A DNA stretch of 7,996 nt from JAAYZM01 sp964510785 (GCA_964510785.1 CAZECM010000117.1:1-7996); one strand, 5' to 3'; shown: positions 1 through 5,858, counted from the stretch's first letter. Made by a program: numbers and translations. Notes: generated by a model not told the origin, from the letters alone.

Positions 1-1085
1 TCAAGCTCGACGTGGGACGCGACCTGACGCGCGGCCTCGGAGCCGGGGCGGACCCCGAGGTCGGCCGCCGGGCCGCGGAGGACCACACCGAGGAGATCGA
101 GGAGGTCCTGCGGGGCGCCGACATGATCTTCGTGACGGCCGGCGAGGGCGGCGGCACCGGCACCGGCGGCGCGCCCGTCGTGGCTCGCATCGCCCGATCG
201 CTCGGTGCCCTGACCGTGGGCGTCGTGACCCGGCCCTTCACGTTCGAGGGTCGCCGCCGTTCCGTCCAGGCCGAGACGGGCATCGACGCGCTGCGGGACG
301 AGGTCGACACCCTCATCGTCATCCCGAACGACCGGTTGCTGTCGATCTCGGACCGATCGATCTCGGTGCTCGACGCGTTCCGCACGGCCGACCAGGTGCT
401 CTTGTCGGGCGTCCAGGGCATCACCGACCTCATCACGACGCCGGGTCTCATCAACCTCGACTTCGCGGACGTCAAGGCGGTCATGCAGGGCGCCGGGTCG
501 GCCCTCATGGGCATCGGTGCGGCGCGCGGCGAGGACCGCGCCGTCCAGGCCGCCGAGCTCGCGATCTCCTCGCCGCTCCTCGAAGCCTCGATCGACGGCG
601 CGCACGGTGTGCTGCTGTCCATCCAGGGCGGCTCCGACCTCGGCCTCGCCGAGATCAACGAGGCCGCGCGGCTCGTCCAGGAGGCCGCGCACCCCGAGGC
701 GCTCATCATCTTCGGTGCCAACGTCGACGACTCCCTCGGTGACGAGGTGCGGGTCACCGTCATCGCCGCGGGGTTCGACGGCGGCGCACCGCCAGCGGCT
801 CGCCCGACGGCGCGCAGCCTCGGCCAGGTGGTCGGTGCCCGCGAGCCCCGCTCGACGCTCCCGGAGCAGGTGGACGACACGGCGTACGCGCCCGAGGTCG
901 TCGCGCCGGGCGCGGGGATCCCGGCGCAGCACGGTGCTCCGGCCGCGCAGCCGGCGGTCGTCCCTGCGTTCCTCGCGGGCTCCGCCCAGTCGCCGACGGC
1001 GCCCCTCGAGGTCCCGCCGGTGCTCGAGGAGGAGATCACCCGCCGCAAGGAGGAGGACCTCGACGTGCCGGAGTTCCTGCGCTGA
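1..1085 (+). CDS. ftsZ: Cell division protein FtsZ, 3' part (5' end outside window)
   Basis: FtsZ is the tubulin-like GTPase that polymerises at midcell into the Z-ring and recruits the divisome. The reading frame is already open at the left edge (first full codon at 3), so roughly the first 60-70 residues are missing and about 360 are visible. Seen directly: the G-box GGGTGTG at 147-167, inside an AGEGGGTGTGGAPVV context; the segment GVVTRPFTFEGRRR; and the T7 synergy loop NLDFADVK from 453, whose acidic residues complete the GTPase site of the neighbouring subunit. A variable Pro/Ala-rich linker follows from about 780. The last residues, DLDVPEFLR, are the actinobacterial C-terminal peptide that binds SepF and other partners. 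The TGA stop is at 1083-1085. pgeF starts 5 nt later, so the two are probably co-transcribed. Identification is secure; only the N-terminus is unavailable. Confidence 0.98.
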   Translation, partial: KLDVGRDLTRGLGAGADPEVGRRAAEDHTEEIEEVLRGADMIFVTAGEGGGTGTGGAPVVARIARSLGALTVGVVTRPFTFEGRRRSVQAETGIDALRDEVDTLIVIPNDRLLSISDRSISVLDAFRTADQVLLSGVQGITDLITTPGLINLDFADVKAVMQGAGSALMGIGAARGEDRAVQAAELAISSPLLEASIDGAHGVLLSIQGGSDLGLAEINEAARLVQEAAHPEALIIFGANVDDSLGDEVRVTVIAAGFDGGAPPAARPTARSLGQVVGAREPRSTLPEQVDDTAYAPEVVAPGAGIPAQHGAPAAQPAVVPAFLAGSAQSPTAPLEVPPVLEEEITRRKEEDLDVPEFLR

Positions 1086-1090
1086 GGTCC

Positions 1091-1828
1091 GTGCTCCCCG
1101 TCCTCGAGGTCGATCTCGGACCCGGCGTCCGCGCCCTGTTCACGACGCGCGACGGCGGGGTCAGCGCCGGTGAGTACGCGGCGCTCAACCTGGGCCTGAA
1201 CGTCGAGGACGAACCACGTCGCGTACTGACCAACCACGACCTCGTCGCCCGCGAGGTGGGGGCACGGGTCGCGTTCGGCCGCCAGGTGCACGGCAGCGAC
1301 GTCCGAGTCGTGGTGCGGCCGCCGTCGCCGGGTTCCGTGACGGTGGGCACCGCCGACGCACTCGTGACGACGACGGCGGACGTCGCGCTCGCCGTCGTCG
1401 TCGCCGACTGTGTGCCCGTCCTGCTCGCCGACGCCGAGCACCGCGTCGTCGCCACGGCCCACGCCGGTCGGGCCGGGCTCGTCGCCGGGGTCGTTCCCCG
1501 GGTGGTCGAGCGCATGCGGGAGCTCGGTGCTCGTGAGATCGGTGCCGTCGTCGGCCCAGCGATCTGCGGGCGGTGCTACGAGGTGCCGTCCGGACTGCGC
1601 GAGGACGTCGCGAGCGCCGTCCCCGGCACGGCCTCGACCACGTCGTGGGGCACACCGGCACTCGACCTGCCGGCGGGCGTGGTCTCCCAGCTCCGGGCCG
1701 AGGGCGTGACCTTGGTGCAGCGCGTCGACGCGTGCACGTACACCGACGAACGGTTCTACTCCCACCGACGGTTCGGTGCCGACGGCACGCGACGGGGGCG
1801 GTTCGCCGGAGTGGTCCGGCTCTCCTGA
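1091..1828 (+). CDS. pgeF: PgeF/YlmD family purine nucleoside phosphorylase (multicopper polyphenol oxidase-like fold)
   Basis: This is a 245-residue protein of the YfiH/YlmD/LACC1 family, once annotated as laccase or polyphenol oxidase. Members act as purine nucleoside phosphorylases/adenosine deaminases, and E. coli PgeF also edits wrongly built peptidoglycan precursors. Signatures seen: FTTRDGGVS (17-25), QVHG with His67, ADCVP with Cys107, HAGRAG with His124, GPAICGRCYEV, and a C-terminal FYSHRR. His67, Cys107 and His124 are the expected zinc/catalytic triad. Many family members have HAGWRG where this one has HAGRAG; I believe Arg there is common in actinobacteria. The start is GTG at 1091, 5 nt after the ftsZ stop, with GAGG at 1084-1087 overlapping that stop as a close ribosome site, which suggests translational coupling. 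Position next to ftsZ is classic synteny. The fold family is certain; the physiological substrate is inferred. Confidence 0.93.
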   Translation: MLPVLEVDLGPGVRALFTTRDGGVSAGEYAALNLGLNVEDEPRRVLTNHDLVAREVGARVAFGRQVHGSDVRVVVRPPSPGSVTVGTADALVTTTADVALAVVVADCVPVLLADAEHRVVATAHAGRAGLVAGVVPRVVERMRELGAREIGAVVGPAICGRCYEVPSGLREDVASAVPGTASTTSWGTPALDLPAGVVSQLRAEGVTLVQRVDACTYTDERFYSHRRFGADGTRRGRFAGVVRLS

Positions 1829-1893
1829 CCCAGGTGGGTGTGCGCGCTGCCGAGCCGTCGGCGTGTCGCGCGGGCATGGTCCGGACTGCTCAG

Positions 1894-1899
1894 TAGCGT
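1894..1899 (+). promoter_or_regulatory. Possible -10 element upstream of sepF
   Basis: TAGCGT matches the actinobacterial housekeeping -10 pattern TANNNT and lies 53 nt before the sepF ATG, inside the 124-nt pgeF-sepF gap. No convincing TTGACA-like -35 sits 16-18 nt upstream, so the call rests on one degenerate hexamer. The rest of the gap (1829-1952) holds no gene that I can support. Confidence 0.25.
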
Positions 1900-1940
1900 G
1901 GGCGGAGCAGGCGCGTCGTCTGCACGAGTTACCGAGATTT

Positions 1941-1946
1941 GAGGAG
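1941..1946 (+). promoter_or_regulatory. Ribosome binding site that fixes the sepF start
   Basis: GAGGAG lies 6 nt before the ATG at 1953. It decides against the longer open frame that begins at 1776 inside pgeF, whose extra 59 residues have no SepF character. Confidence 0.85.
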
Positions 1947-1952
1947 TTCGTC

Positions 1953-2426
1953 ATGGCCGGAGCGCTGCGCAAGACCATGCTGTACCTCGGCCTTGCTGAC
2001 GACCGCGGCGAGTACGACGCCGACCAGTATGTCGACGAGTACGAGGAGTACGACGAGCCGGAGGCACCGATGGTCACCGAGCACGAGGCACAGGTCACCC
2101 CGATCCGGCAGTCGATGCCGCGGGCGGCACGTGGCGGGGAGCTCCGCCGCATCACCACGGTCCACCCGCGCTCGTACAACGACGCGCGGACGATCGGCGA
2201 GGCGTTCCGGGCCGGAACCCCCGTGATCATCAACCTGACCGACATGGACGACGCCGACGCGAAGCGACTCGTCGACTTCTCGGCCGGCCTCATCTTCGGT
2301 CTCCACGGCGCGATCGAGCGCGTGACGGCGAAGGTCTTCCTGCTCTCGCCCGCCAACGTGGAGATCGCCGGCGAGGAGTCCGGCTCCGGCACGAGCTCGA
2401 CGCCGGGCTTCTACAACCAGAGCTGA
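1953..2426 (+). CDS. sepF: Cell division protein SepF
   Basis: SepF is the cytoplasmic anchor that binds the C-terminal peptide of FtsZ and ties the Z-ring to the membrane. In actinobacteria, which lack FtsA, it is the main membrane tether. The 157-residue protein has the expected three parts: an N-terminal amphipathic helix (residues 1-14, MAGALRKTMLYLGL) for membrane binding; a strongly acidic Tyr/Asp/Glu-rich linker (16-48); and the SepF/DUF552 core from about 64, with ITTVHPRSYNDARTIGEAFR, PVIINLTDMDDADAKRLVDF and SAGLIFGLHGAIERV, ending in KVFLLSPANVEI. A short Ser/Gly-rich tail closes the protein. Length is normal for the family. The ATG at 1953 is chosen for its ribosome site and because it begins exactly at the helix. 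Its predicted partner, the FtsZ tail DLDVPEFLR, is encoded 870 nt upstream. yggT follows after 28 nt. Confidence 0.96.
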   Translation: MAGALRKTMLYLGLADDRGEYDADQYVDEYEEYDEPEAPMVTEHEAQVTPIRQSMPRAARGGELRRITTVHPRSYNDARTIGEAFRAGTPVIINLTDMDDADAKRLVDFSAGLIFGLHGAIERVTAKVFLLSPANVEIAGEESGSGTSSTPGFYNQS

Positions 2427-2454
2427 TGGCTCGGTTCCTACGCCGGGTGAAAAC

Positions 2455-2748
2455 GTGAGCGTGGTCTTCGGGGTCCTCTACGTCGTCACCCTGATCTTCT
2501 TCCTGCTTCTCATGGTTCGGCTCGTCTTCGAGTGGATCCAGGTCTTCGCCCGTGAGTGGCGGCCCCGTGGGCTCGTGCTCGTCGTGGCCGAGGCTTCCTA
2601 CACCGTGACGGACCCGCCCATCAGAACAGTTCGGCGCATCCTTCCACCGCTCCGGCTGGGTCGGGTCGCGCTCGATCTCGGGTTCCTCGTGGTCGCCATC
2701 CTGTGCACCTTCCTGCTACGGATCTTCGGAGCACTCGCGGCCGCCTAG
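2455..2748 (+). CDS. YggT family small membrane protein
   Basis: This 97-residue integral membrane protein belongs to the YggT (YlmG/CCB3) family. Its biochemical role in bacteria is poorly defined, but it is regularly encoded beside sepF and divIVA; plastid relatives affect nucleoid organisation and cytochrome b6 maturation. Two hydrophobic segments are visible, about residues 4-28 (VLYVVTLIFFLLLMVRLVFEW) and 70-95. Between them is the family motif TDPPIRTVRRILPPLRLGRVALDLGFLV. It is the single-repeat actinobacterial form; some relatives contain two repeats. The GTG start at 2455 has GGTGA at 2446-2450 as a plausible ribosome site and keeps the first membrane helix intact. The 28-nt gap after sepF suggests one transcript. 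Family assignment is strong; molecular function remains open. Confidence 0.92.
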   Translation: MSVVFGVLYVVTLIFFLLLMVRLVFEWIQVFAREWRPRGLVLVVAEASYTVTDPPIRTVRRILPPLRLGRVALDLGFLVVAILCTFLLRIFGALAAA

Positions 2749-2838
2749 CGCTGTCTCGCGATCGAGAGGCACACCCGGGCGGCCGTGGTCGTCGACGACG
2801 CGCCCTGCACTAATGGAGAGAGGCGGCGCCCTATCCGC

Positions 2839-2844
2839 TACGGT
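2839..2844 (+). promoter_or_regulatory. Possible -10 element for divIVA
   Basis: TACGGT, in the context GCTACGGTG, fits the actinobacterial TANNNT -10 pattern and lies 59 nt before the divIVA ATG. I find no good -35 at the right distance. The 155-nt gap 2749-2903 otherwise holds a 12-bp palindrome (2788-2799) and no gene. A promoter is plausible because the gap is much longer than those between the upstream genes and no strong terminator follows yggT. Confidence 0.35.
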
Positions 2845-2903
2845 GATTACCGGCGGATCTGCACCGCCTCGCTGATGAGTACGAGCAACAGAGGTGACGC
2901 ACA

Positions 2904-3635
2904 ATGGCAATGCTGACCGCCGATGACGTCCTGACCAAGAAGTTCCAGGCGACGAAGTTCCGTGAGGGGTACGACCAGGACGAGGTGGACGACTTCCTCG
3001 ACGAGGTCGTCAACACCCTGCGGGTGCTCCAGGGCGAGAACGAGGACCTGAAGTCGAAGCTCGCTGCGGCAGAGCGGCGCATCGCTGAGCTCAGCCGCGC
3101 CGAGGCTGCCGGCGGCGTCCAGCCGGTCGCGCAGTCCGCCCCCGAGCCCGTAGCGGCTCCGGAGCCCGAGCCGCAGCCGGAACCCGAGCCCGAGCCCGCA
3201 CCCGTCGCGGCGCCCGTCGTCGCGGCCGAGCCGCCCGCCCCCCAGTTCGTGAGTGCTCCGGTGCCGACGCCGGCACGTCCGAGCGAGCCCGAGTCGGCCA
3301 CCGGCATGCTCCAGCTCGCGCAGAAGCTTCACGACGACTACGTGCGTGCCGGCCAGGAAGAGGGCGACCGGATCGTCTCGGAGGCCAAGACCCAGGGCGC
3401 CCGGATCGTGCGTGAGGCCGAGGAGACCTCGCAGCGCACCCTCGCGGCGCTCGAGCAGGAGCGCGGTCTCCTGGAGCGGAAGATCGACGAGCTCCGGGTC
3501 TTCGAGCGCGACTACCGCACGCGCCTGAAGAGCTACCTCGAGAACTTGCTCGGCGACCTCGACAACCGCGCCGCGAGCGCCGGTGGCGGGGCGCCGGGAA
3601 GCGACTCCCCGCTCGGCGGAGATGCCCGTATCTGA
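2904..3635 (+). CDS. divIVA: DivIVA/Wag31 polar growth and septum scaffold protein
   Basis: DivIVA (Wag31 in mycobacteria) oligomerises on negatively curved membrane at poles and septa and organises cell-wall synthesis. The 243-residue protein starts with the conserved DivIVA domain (1-65): MLTADDVLTKKF, then FREGYDQDEVDDFLDEV. Phe19-Arg20 align with the Phe-Arg pair that inserts into lipid in Bacillus DivIVA. A first coiled-coil part spans about 32-65. A Pro/Glu/Ala-rich linker (74-130) contains a run of Glu-Pro dipeptides. The second coiled coil (about 135-222) is rich in Glu/Arg/Leu, and a Gly/Ser-rich tail ends the protein. The ATG at 2904 has a strong ribosome site, GAGGTGA, at 2891-2897. 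In many actinobacteria this gene is essential and the protein is phosphorylated by Ser/Thr kinases; I cannot identify the site here. A hairpin terminator follows 19 nt after the stop. Confidence 0.97.
   Translation: MAMLTADDVLTKKFQATKFREGYDQDEVDDFLDEVVNTLRVLQGENEDLKSKLAAAERRIAELSRAEAAGGVQPVAQSAPEPVAAPEPEPQPEPEPEPAPVAAPVVAAEPPAPQFVSAPVPTPARPSEPESATGMLQLAQKLHDDYVRAGQEEGDRIVSEAKTQGARIVREAEETSQRTLAALEQERGLLERKIDELRVFERDYRTRLKSYLENLLGDLDNRAASAGGGAPGSDSPLGGDARI
3159..3203 (+). repeat. Glu-Pro dipeptide repeat in the DivIVA linker
   Basis: Residues 86-100 of DivIVA read PEPEPQPEPEPEPAP, encoded by repeated gagccc/gagccg hexamers. It is a low-complexity linker between the membrane-binding domain and the main coiled coil. 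Such hexamer runs tend to expand and contract, so its length probably varies between strains. Confidence 0.85.
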
Positions 3636-3654
3636 CCGAACGGCTCGACCACGC

Positions 3655-3692
3655 ACGAGGTGCCGTCACCCACGAGGGTGACGGCACCTCGT
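3655..3692 (+). terminator. Strong hairpin after divIVA, probable transcription terminator
   Basis: This is a perfect 17-bp inverted repeat: acgaggtgccgtcaccc (3655-3671), loop ACGA (3672-3675), and the exact reverse complement (3676-3692). It begins 19 nt after the divIVA stop. There is no clear T tract after it (cgtcgtgac), which is common for GC-rich actinobacterial terminators. It probably ends the ftsZ-to-divIVA transcript. Confidence 0.8.
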
Positions 3693-3707
3693 CGTCGTGA
3701 CGGCCAC

Positions 3708-3728
3708 CACGCCGGAGCGTCCGGCGTG
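3708..3728 (+). terminator. Second hairpin, tandem terminator or upstream regulatory element
   Basis: A perfect 9-bp inverted repeat, cacgccgga (3708-3716), loop GCG, tccggcgtg (3720-3728), lies 15 nt after the first hairpin and 5 nt before the proposed -35 box of the next gene. It may back up the first terminator or serve as a protein-binding site at the promoter. The sequence alone cannot separate the two. Confidence 0.5.
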
Positions 3729-3733
3729 CCATG

Positions 3734-3762
3734 TTGTGAATGCGCACGTGGACGTCTACTCT
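3734..3762 (+). promoter_or_regulatory. Promoter for the dksA-like/lspA/rluD unit
   Basis: The -35 box TTGTGA (3734-3739) and -10 box TACTCT (3757-3762) are separated by 17 nt, close to the housekeeping sigma consensus (TTGACA, TANNNT). Predicted transcription start is near 3769, giving a leader of about 20 nt before the GTG at 3790. It is the best-formed promoter in the window and lies directly after the terminators of the upstream transcript. Confidence 0.7.
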
Positions 3763-3775
3763 CGCTTGACCCGTG

Positions 3776-3783
3776 AGGAAAGG
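3776..3783 (+). promoter_or_regulatory. Ribosome binding site that fixes the dksA-like start
   Basis: AGGAAAGG ends 6 nt before the GTG at 3790. An in-frame upstream start at 3697 would lie before the promoter, so the GTG at 3790 is preferred. Confidence 0.8.
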
Positions 3784-3789
3784 CCCGAC

Positions 3790-4245
3790 GTGACAGTCAA
3801 CGAGAAGTTCGGCGCATCGATGCCGGAACTTGGCGATCTCGCCAAGGCGGCACGCAGCCTTCCCGTGCGTGATGGTGAGAAGCCGTGGACTGCCAAGGAG
3901 GTCCGTGAGGTGGGGGCCGAGCTCGTCGAAGAGATCACCCGGCTGCGCGTCGAGCTCGTTGCCGCGGACGCCGAGCTCTCGGACCTGCTGCGCAACTCGG
4001 GGGACGGCGCCGGCGACGACCAGGCGGACTCCGGTTCCTCCGCGCTCGAGCGCGAGCAGGAGCTCACGCTCGTGAACAACACCCGCGACCTGCTCGATCA
4101 GTCCGTCCATGCCCTGGAGCGCCTCGGTTCGGGCACGTTCGGCACGTGCGAGTCGTGCGGCAAGCCCATCGGGAAGGCGCGCGTCATGGCGTTCCCCCGT
4201 GCGACGCTCTGCGTCGAGTGCAAACAGCGTGAGGAGCGTCGCTAG
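3790..4245 (+). CDS. TraR/DksA family zinc-finger regulator of RNA polymerase
   Basis: DksA-like proteins insert a coiled coil into the RNA polymerase secondary channel and alter initiation, classically together with ppGpp; the role of the actinobacterial branch is less clear. From the GTG at 3790 the product is 151 residues. Two long helices (about 34-69 and 85-113) form the predicted antiparallel coiled coil, with a tip loop at 70-84 that includes DDQAD (76-80), comparable to the acidic DxxDxA tip of DksA. The zinc finger is complete: Cys120-x2-Cys123 (CESC) and Cys141-x2-Cys144 (CVEC), with GKARVMAFPRATLC between. It ends with KQREERR. It has its own promoter and sits 5 nt upstream of lspA, so it probably leads a three-gene operon. 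Family assignment is firm. I withhold the symbol dksA because actinobacterial members are not functionally equivalent by default. Confidence 0.93.
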   Translation: MTVNEKFGASMPELGDLAKAARSLPVRDGEKPWTAKEVREVGAELVEEITRLRVELVAADAELSDLLRNSGDGAGDDQADSGSSALEREQELTLVNNTRDLLDQSVHALERLGSGTFGTCESCGKPIGKARVMAFPRATLCVECKQREERR

Positions 4246-4250
4246 GCCCC

Positions 4251-4865
4251 GTGCCGTCCGCGTCCCCTGCAATGACCACACCCTCTCCCGCCGTGCGCGC
4301 CGGTCGGACCCGTCGGCTCGTCGGCGTCTTCGCGACCCTCGCCGTCACCGTCTTCGTCGCCGACCAGCTCACCAAGGTGTGGGCGCTGGCCAACCTCACC
4401 GAGGGGCAGTGGCAACCGCTGATCGGCGACTGGATCCAGCTCACGCTCGTGTTCAACCCGGGTGCCGCGCTGTCGTTCGGCACCGGCATGACGTGGCTCC
4501 TCACGCTCGTCGCGGCGGGCGTGACGATCGTCGTCATCCGTTCCGCGCGGCGCCTGGGATCACGGGGATGGGCTGTCGCGCTCGGGCTCTTGCTCGGCGG
4601 CGCGCTCGGGAACCTCTTCGACCGGTTCTTCCGTGATCCCGGCTTCGCGCGGGGCCACGTGGTGGACTTCATCGACTACTTCGGGTGGTTCGTCGGCAAC
4701 GTCGCCGACATCGCGATCGTCGTCGCCGCGGGGCTCGTGATGCTGCAGAGCCTCCGGGGGATCCGTCTCGACGGCACCCGGGAGCACGACGCGGCCGCCG
4801 AGCCCGAGCCGGACCCCGAGCCCGGCCCGGACCCCGAGCCAGACCTGGATGCCCCCGGTGCCTAA
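4251..4865 (+). CDS. lspA: Lipoprotein signal peptidase (signal peptidase II)
   Basis: LspA is the membrane aspartyl protease that cuts the signal peptide of prolipoproteins before the lipidated cysteine, after Lgt has acted. Four membrane segments are visible, about residues 22-40, 80-97, 107-121 and 146-167. Family motifs seen: DQLTKVW (38-44), VFNPGAALSFG (67-77), GALGNLFDR with catalytic Asp124, HVVDFID (136-142), and NVADIAI with catalytic Asp153. Both dyad aspartates are present. After the last helix there is an unusual acidic Pro-rich cytosolic tail (about 183-204). The GTG at 4251, 5 nt after the preceding stop, is used as start, with GAGGAG at 4231-4236 as a somewhat distant ribosome site. 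An ATG at 4272 would remove seven residues and cannot be excluded. The 3' end overlaps the next gene. Confidence 0.96.
   Translation: MPSASPAMTTPSPAVRAGRTRRLVGVFATLAVTVFVADQLTKVWALANLTEGQWQPLIGDWIQLTLVFNPGAALSFGTGMTWLLTLVAAGVTIVVIRSARRLGSRGWAVALGLLLGGALGNLFDRFFRDPGFARGHVVDFIDYFGWFVGNVADIAIVVAAGLVMLQSLRGIRLDGTREHDAAAEPEPDPEPGPDPEPDLDAPGA
4809..4840 (+). repeat. 18-nt repeat coding the acidic Pro-rich LspA tail
   Basis: CCGGACCCCGAGCC occurs at 4809-4822 and again at 4827-4840, an 18-nt period that encodes repeated PDPEP hexapeptide units. It lies after the last membrane helix of LspA, so it is not needed for catalysis, and it may be unstable in length. Confidence 0.75.
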
Positions 4866-5778
4866 ACAGCTCCCGGTCCCGGACGGACTCGCGGGCGAAC
4901 GCGTCGACGCGGGAATCGCACGGCTCCTCGGTGTCTCCCGGACCCGTGCCGCGGAGCTCGCCGCCGCGGGCAAGGTGCTGCTCGACGGCGCCCCCGCGGG
5001 AAAGTCGGACCGGCTCGTTCCCGGTGCGTGGCTCGAGGTCGATCTCGACGAGGCGCCCGTGCCGACCGCCCCGGCCGAGCCCGTCCCCGGGATGCGCATC
5101 GTCCACGACGACGACGACATCGTGGTCGTCGACAAGCCGGTGGGCGTCGCGGCGCACCCGTCTCCCGGCTGGACCGGACCGACCGTCGTGGGCGCGCTCG
5201 CCGCGGTCGGGTATCGGATCGCGACGTCGGGCGCCGCGGAACGCCAGGGAGTCGTGCACCGGCTCGACGTCGGCACGTCCGGGCTCATGGTCGTCGCCAA
5301 GAGCGAGCATGCCTACAGCGTGCTCAAGCGCGCGTTCAAGGAGCGCACGGTCGACAAGATCTATCACGCCGTCGTCCAGGGGCACCCGGAGCCCACGGTG
5401 GGCACGATCGACGCCCCCATCGGTCGGCATCCCGGCGCGGACTACAAGTTCGCCGTCGTCGCCGGCGGGAAACCGAGCGTGACGCACTACGAGGTGCTCG
5501 AGATGGTGCGCTCCGCCTCGCTCGTCGAGGTGCACCTCGAGACCGGGCGCACCCACCAGATCCGCGTGCACTTCGCGGCCCTGCGGCACCCGTGCGTGGG
5601 TGACATCGCCTACGGGGCGGACCCGACGATCGCCACCCGCCTCGGGCTCGGTCGGCAGTGGCTGCACGCGATGCGGCTCGGCTTCGACCACCCCGGGACG
5701 GGGGAACGCGTCGAGTTCACGAGCACCTATCCCGAGGACCTCGCCGCGGCGCTCGAGACTCTGCGCGACGCAAGCTAG
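4849..5778 (+). CDS. rluD: RluA-family 23S rRNA pseudouridine synthase, RluD-like
   Basis: RluD-type enzymes turn uridines of 23S rRNA helix 69 into pseudouridine; the exact target here is inferred. The 309-residue product has an N-terminal S4 RNA-binding domain (about 15-75: GERVDAGIARLLGVSRTRAAELAAAGKVLLDG) followed by the RluA catalytic domain. Seen: IVVVDKPVGVAAHPSPG (91-107); the catalytic motif HRLDVGTSGLMVVAK with nucleophile Asp140; KIYHAVVQG; and ETGRTHQIRVHFA starting at 231. Length is typical. The ATG at 4849 overlaps the end of lspA by 17 nt; an in-frame GTG at 4858 is an alternative, and neither has a strong ribosome site, which suggests translational coupling. The stop is TAG at 5776-5778. 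RluA-family membership is certain; RluD rather than RluA/RluC subtype rests on the S4 domain plus the lspA neighbourhood. Confidence 0.93.
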   Translation: MPPVPKQLPVPDGLAGERVDAGIARLLGVSRTRAAELAAAGKVLLDGAPAGKSDRLVPGAWLEVDLDEAPVPTAPAEPVPGMRIVHDDDDIVVVDKPVGVAAHPSPGWTGPTVVGALAAVGYRIATSGAAERQGVVHRLDVGTSGLMVVAKSEHAYSVLKRAFKERTVDKIYHAVVQGHPEPTVGTIDAPIGRHPGADYKFAVVAGGKPSVTHYEVLEMVRSASLVEVHLETGRTHQIRVHFAALRHPCVGDIAYGADPTIATRLGLGRQWLHAMRLGFDHPGTGERVEFTSTYPEDLAAALETLRDAS

Positions 5779-5781
5779 TCC

Positions 5782-5807
5782 GTCGTCGGCGTGTCGTCGG
5801 CGTGTCG
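5782..5807 (+). repeat. Short tandem repeat, 11-nt unit, 2.4 copies
   Basis: GTCGTCGGCGT is present at 5782-5792 and 5793-5803, followed by a partial GTCG, just after the rluD stop. A 5-bp hairpin (cggcg-tgt-cgccg, 5798-5810) overlaps its end but is too weak to call as a terminator. No other terminator is seen between rluD and dnaE. Confidence 0.7.
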
Positions 5808-5852
5808 CCGCGGCCCGCCGTCGTGCCTTCGGAGCGCGTCGGAGATCCGACC

Positions 5853-5858
5853 TACACT
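5853..5858 (+). promoter_or_regulatory. -10 element of a probable leaderless dnaE promoter
   Basis: TACACT fits TANNNT and ends 7 nt before the dnaE ATG at 5866, so initiation would fall on or next to the A of the start codon. There is no Shine-Dalgarno sequence close to the ATG; the nearest GGAG is at 5841, upstream of the -10. No clear -35 is seen at 17-18 nt. Leaderless mRNAs are common in actinobacteria. Confidence 0.6.

Noticed and set aside
1776..1952. 59-residue N-terminal extension of SepF starting inside pgeF
   Set aside because: The ATG at 1953 has a well-placed GAGGAG and begins exactly at the conserved amphipathic helix.
3159..3203. CRISPR-like or intergenic repeat array
   Set aside because: The repeat is inside the divIVA coding frame and simply encodes Glu-Pro dipeptides, with no spacers.
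3697..3789. Upstream in-frame start for the dksA-like gene
   Set aside because: It lies before the predicted promoter and overlaps the hairpin. The GTG at 3790 has a good ribosome site.
2847..4281. Long open frames on the - strand opposite divIVA and the dksA-like gene (up to 396 codons)
   Set aside because: They are third-position-GC shadows of well-identified + strand genes, have Arg/Ala/Gly-biased low-complexity products and show no known motif.
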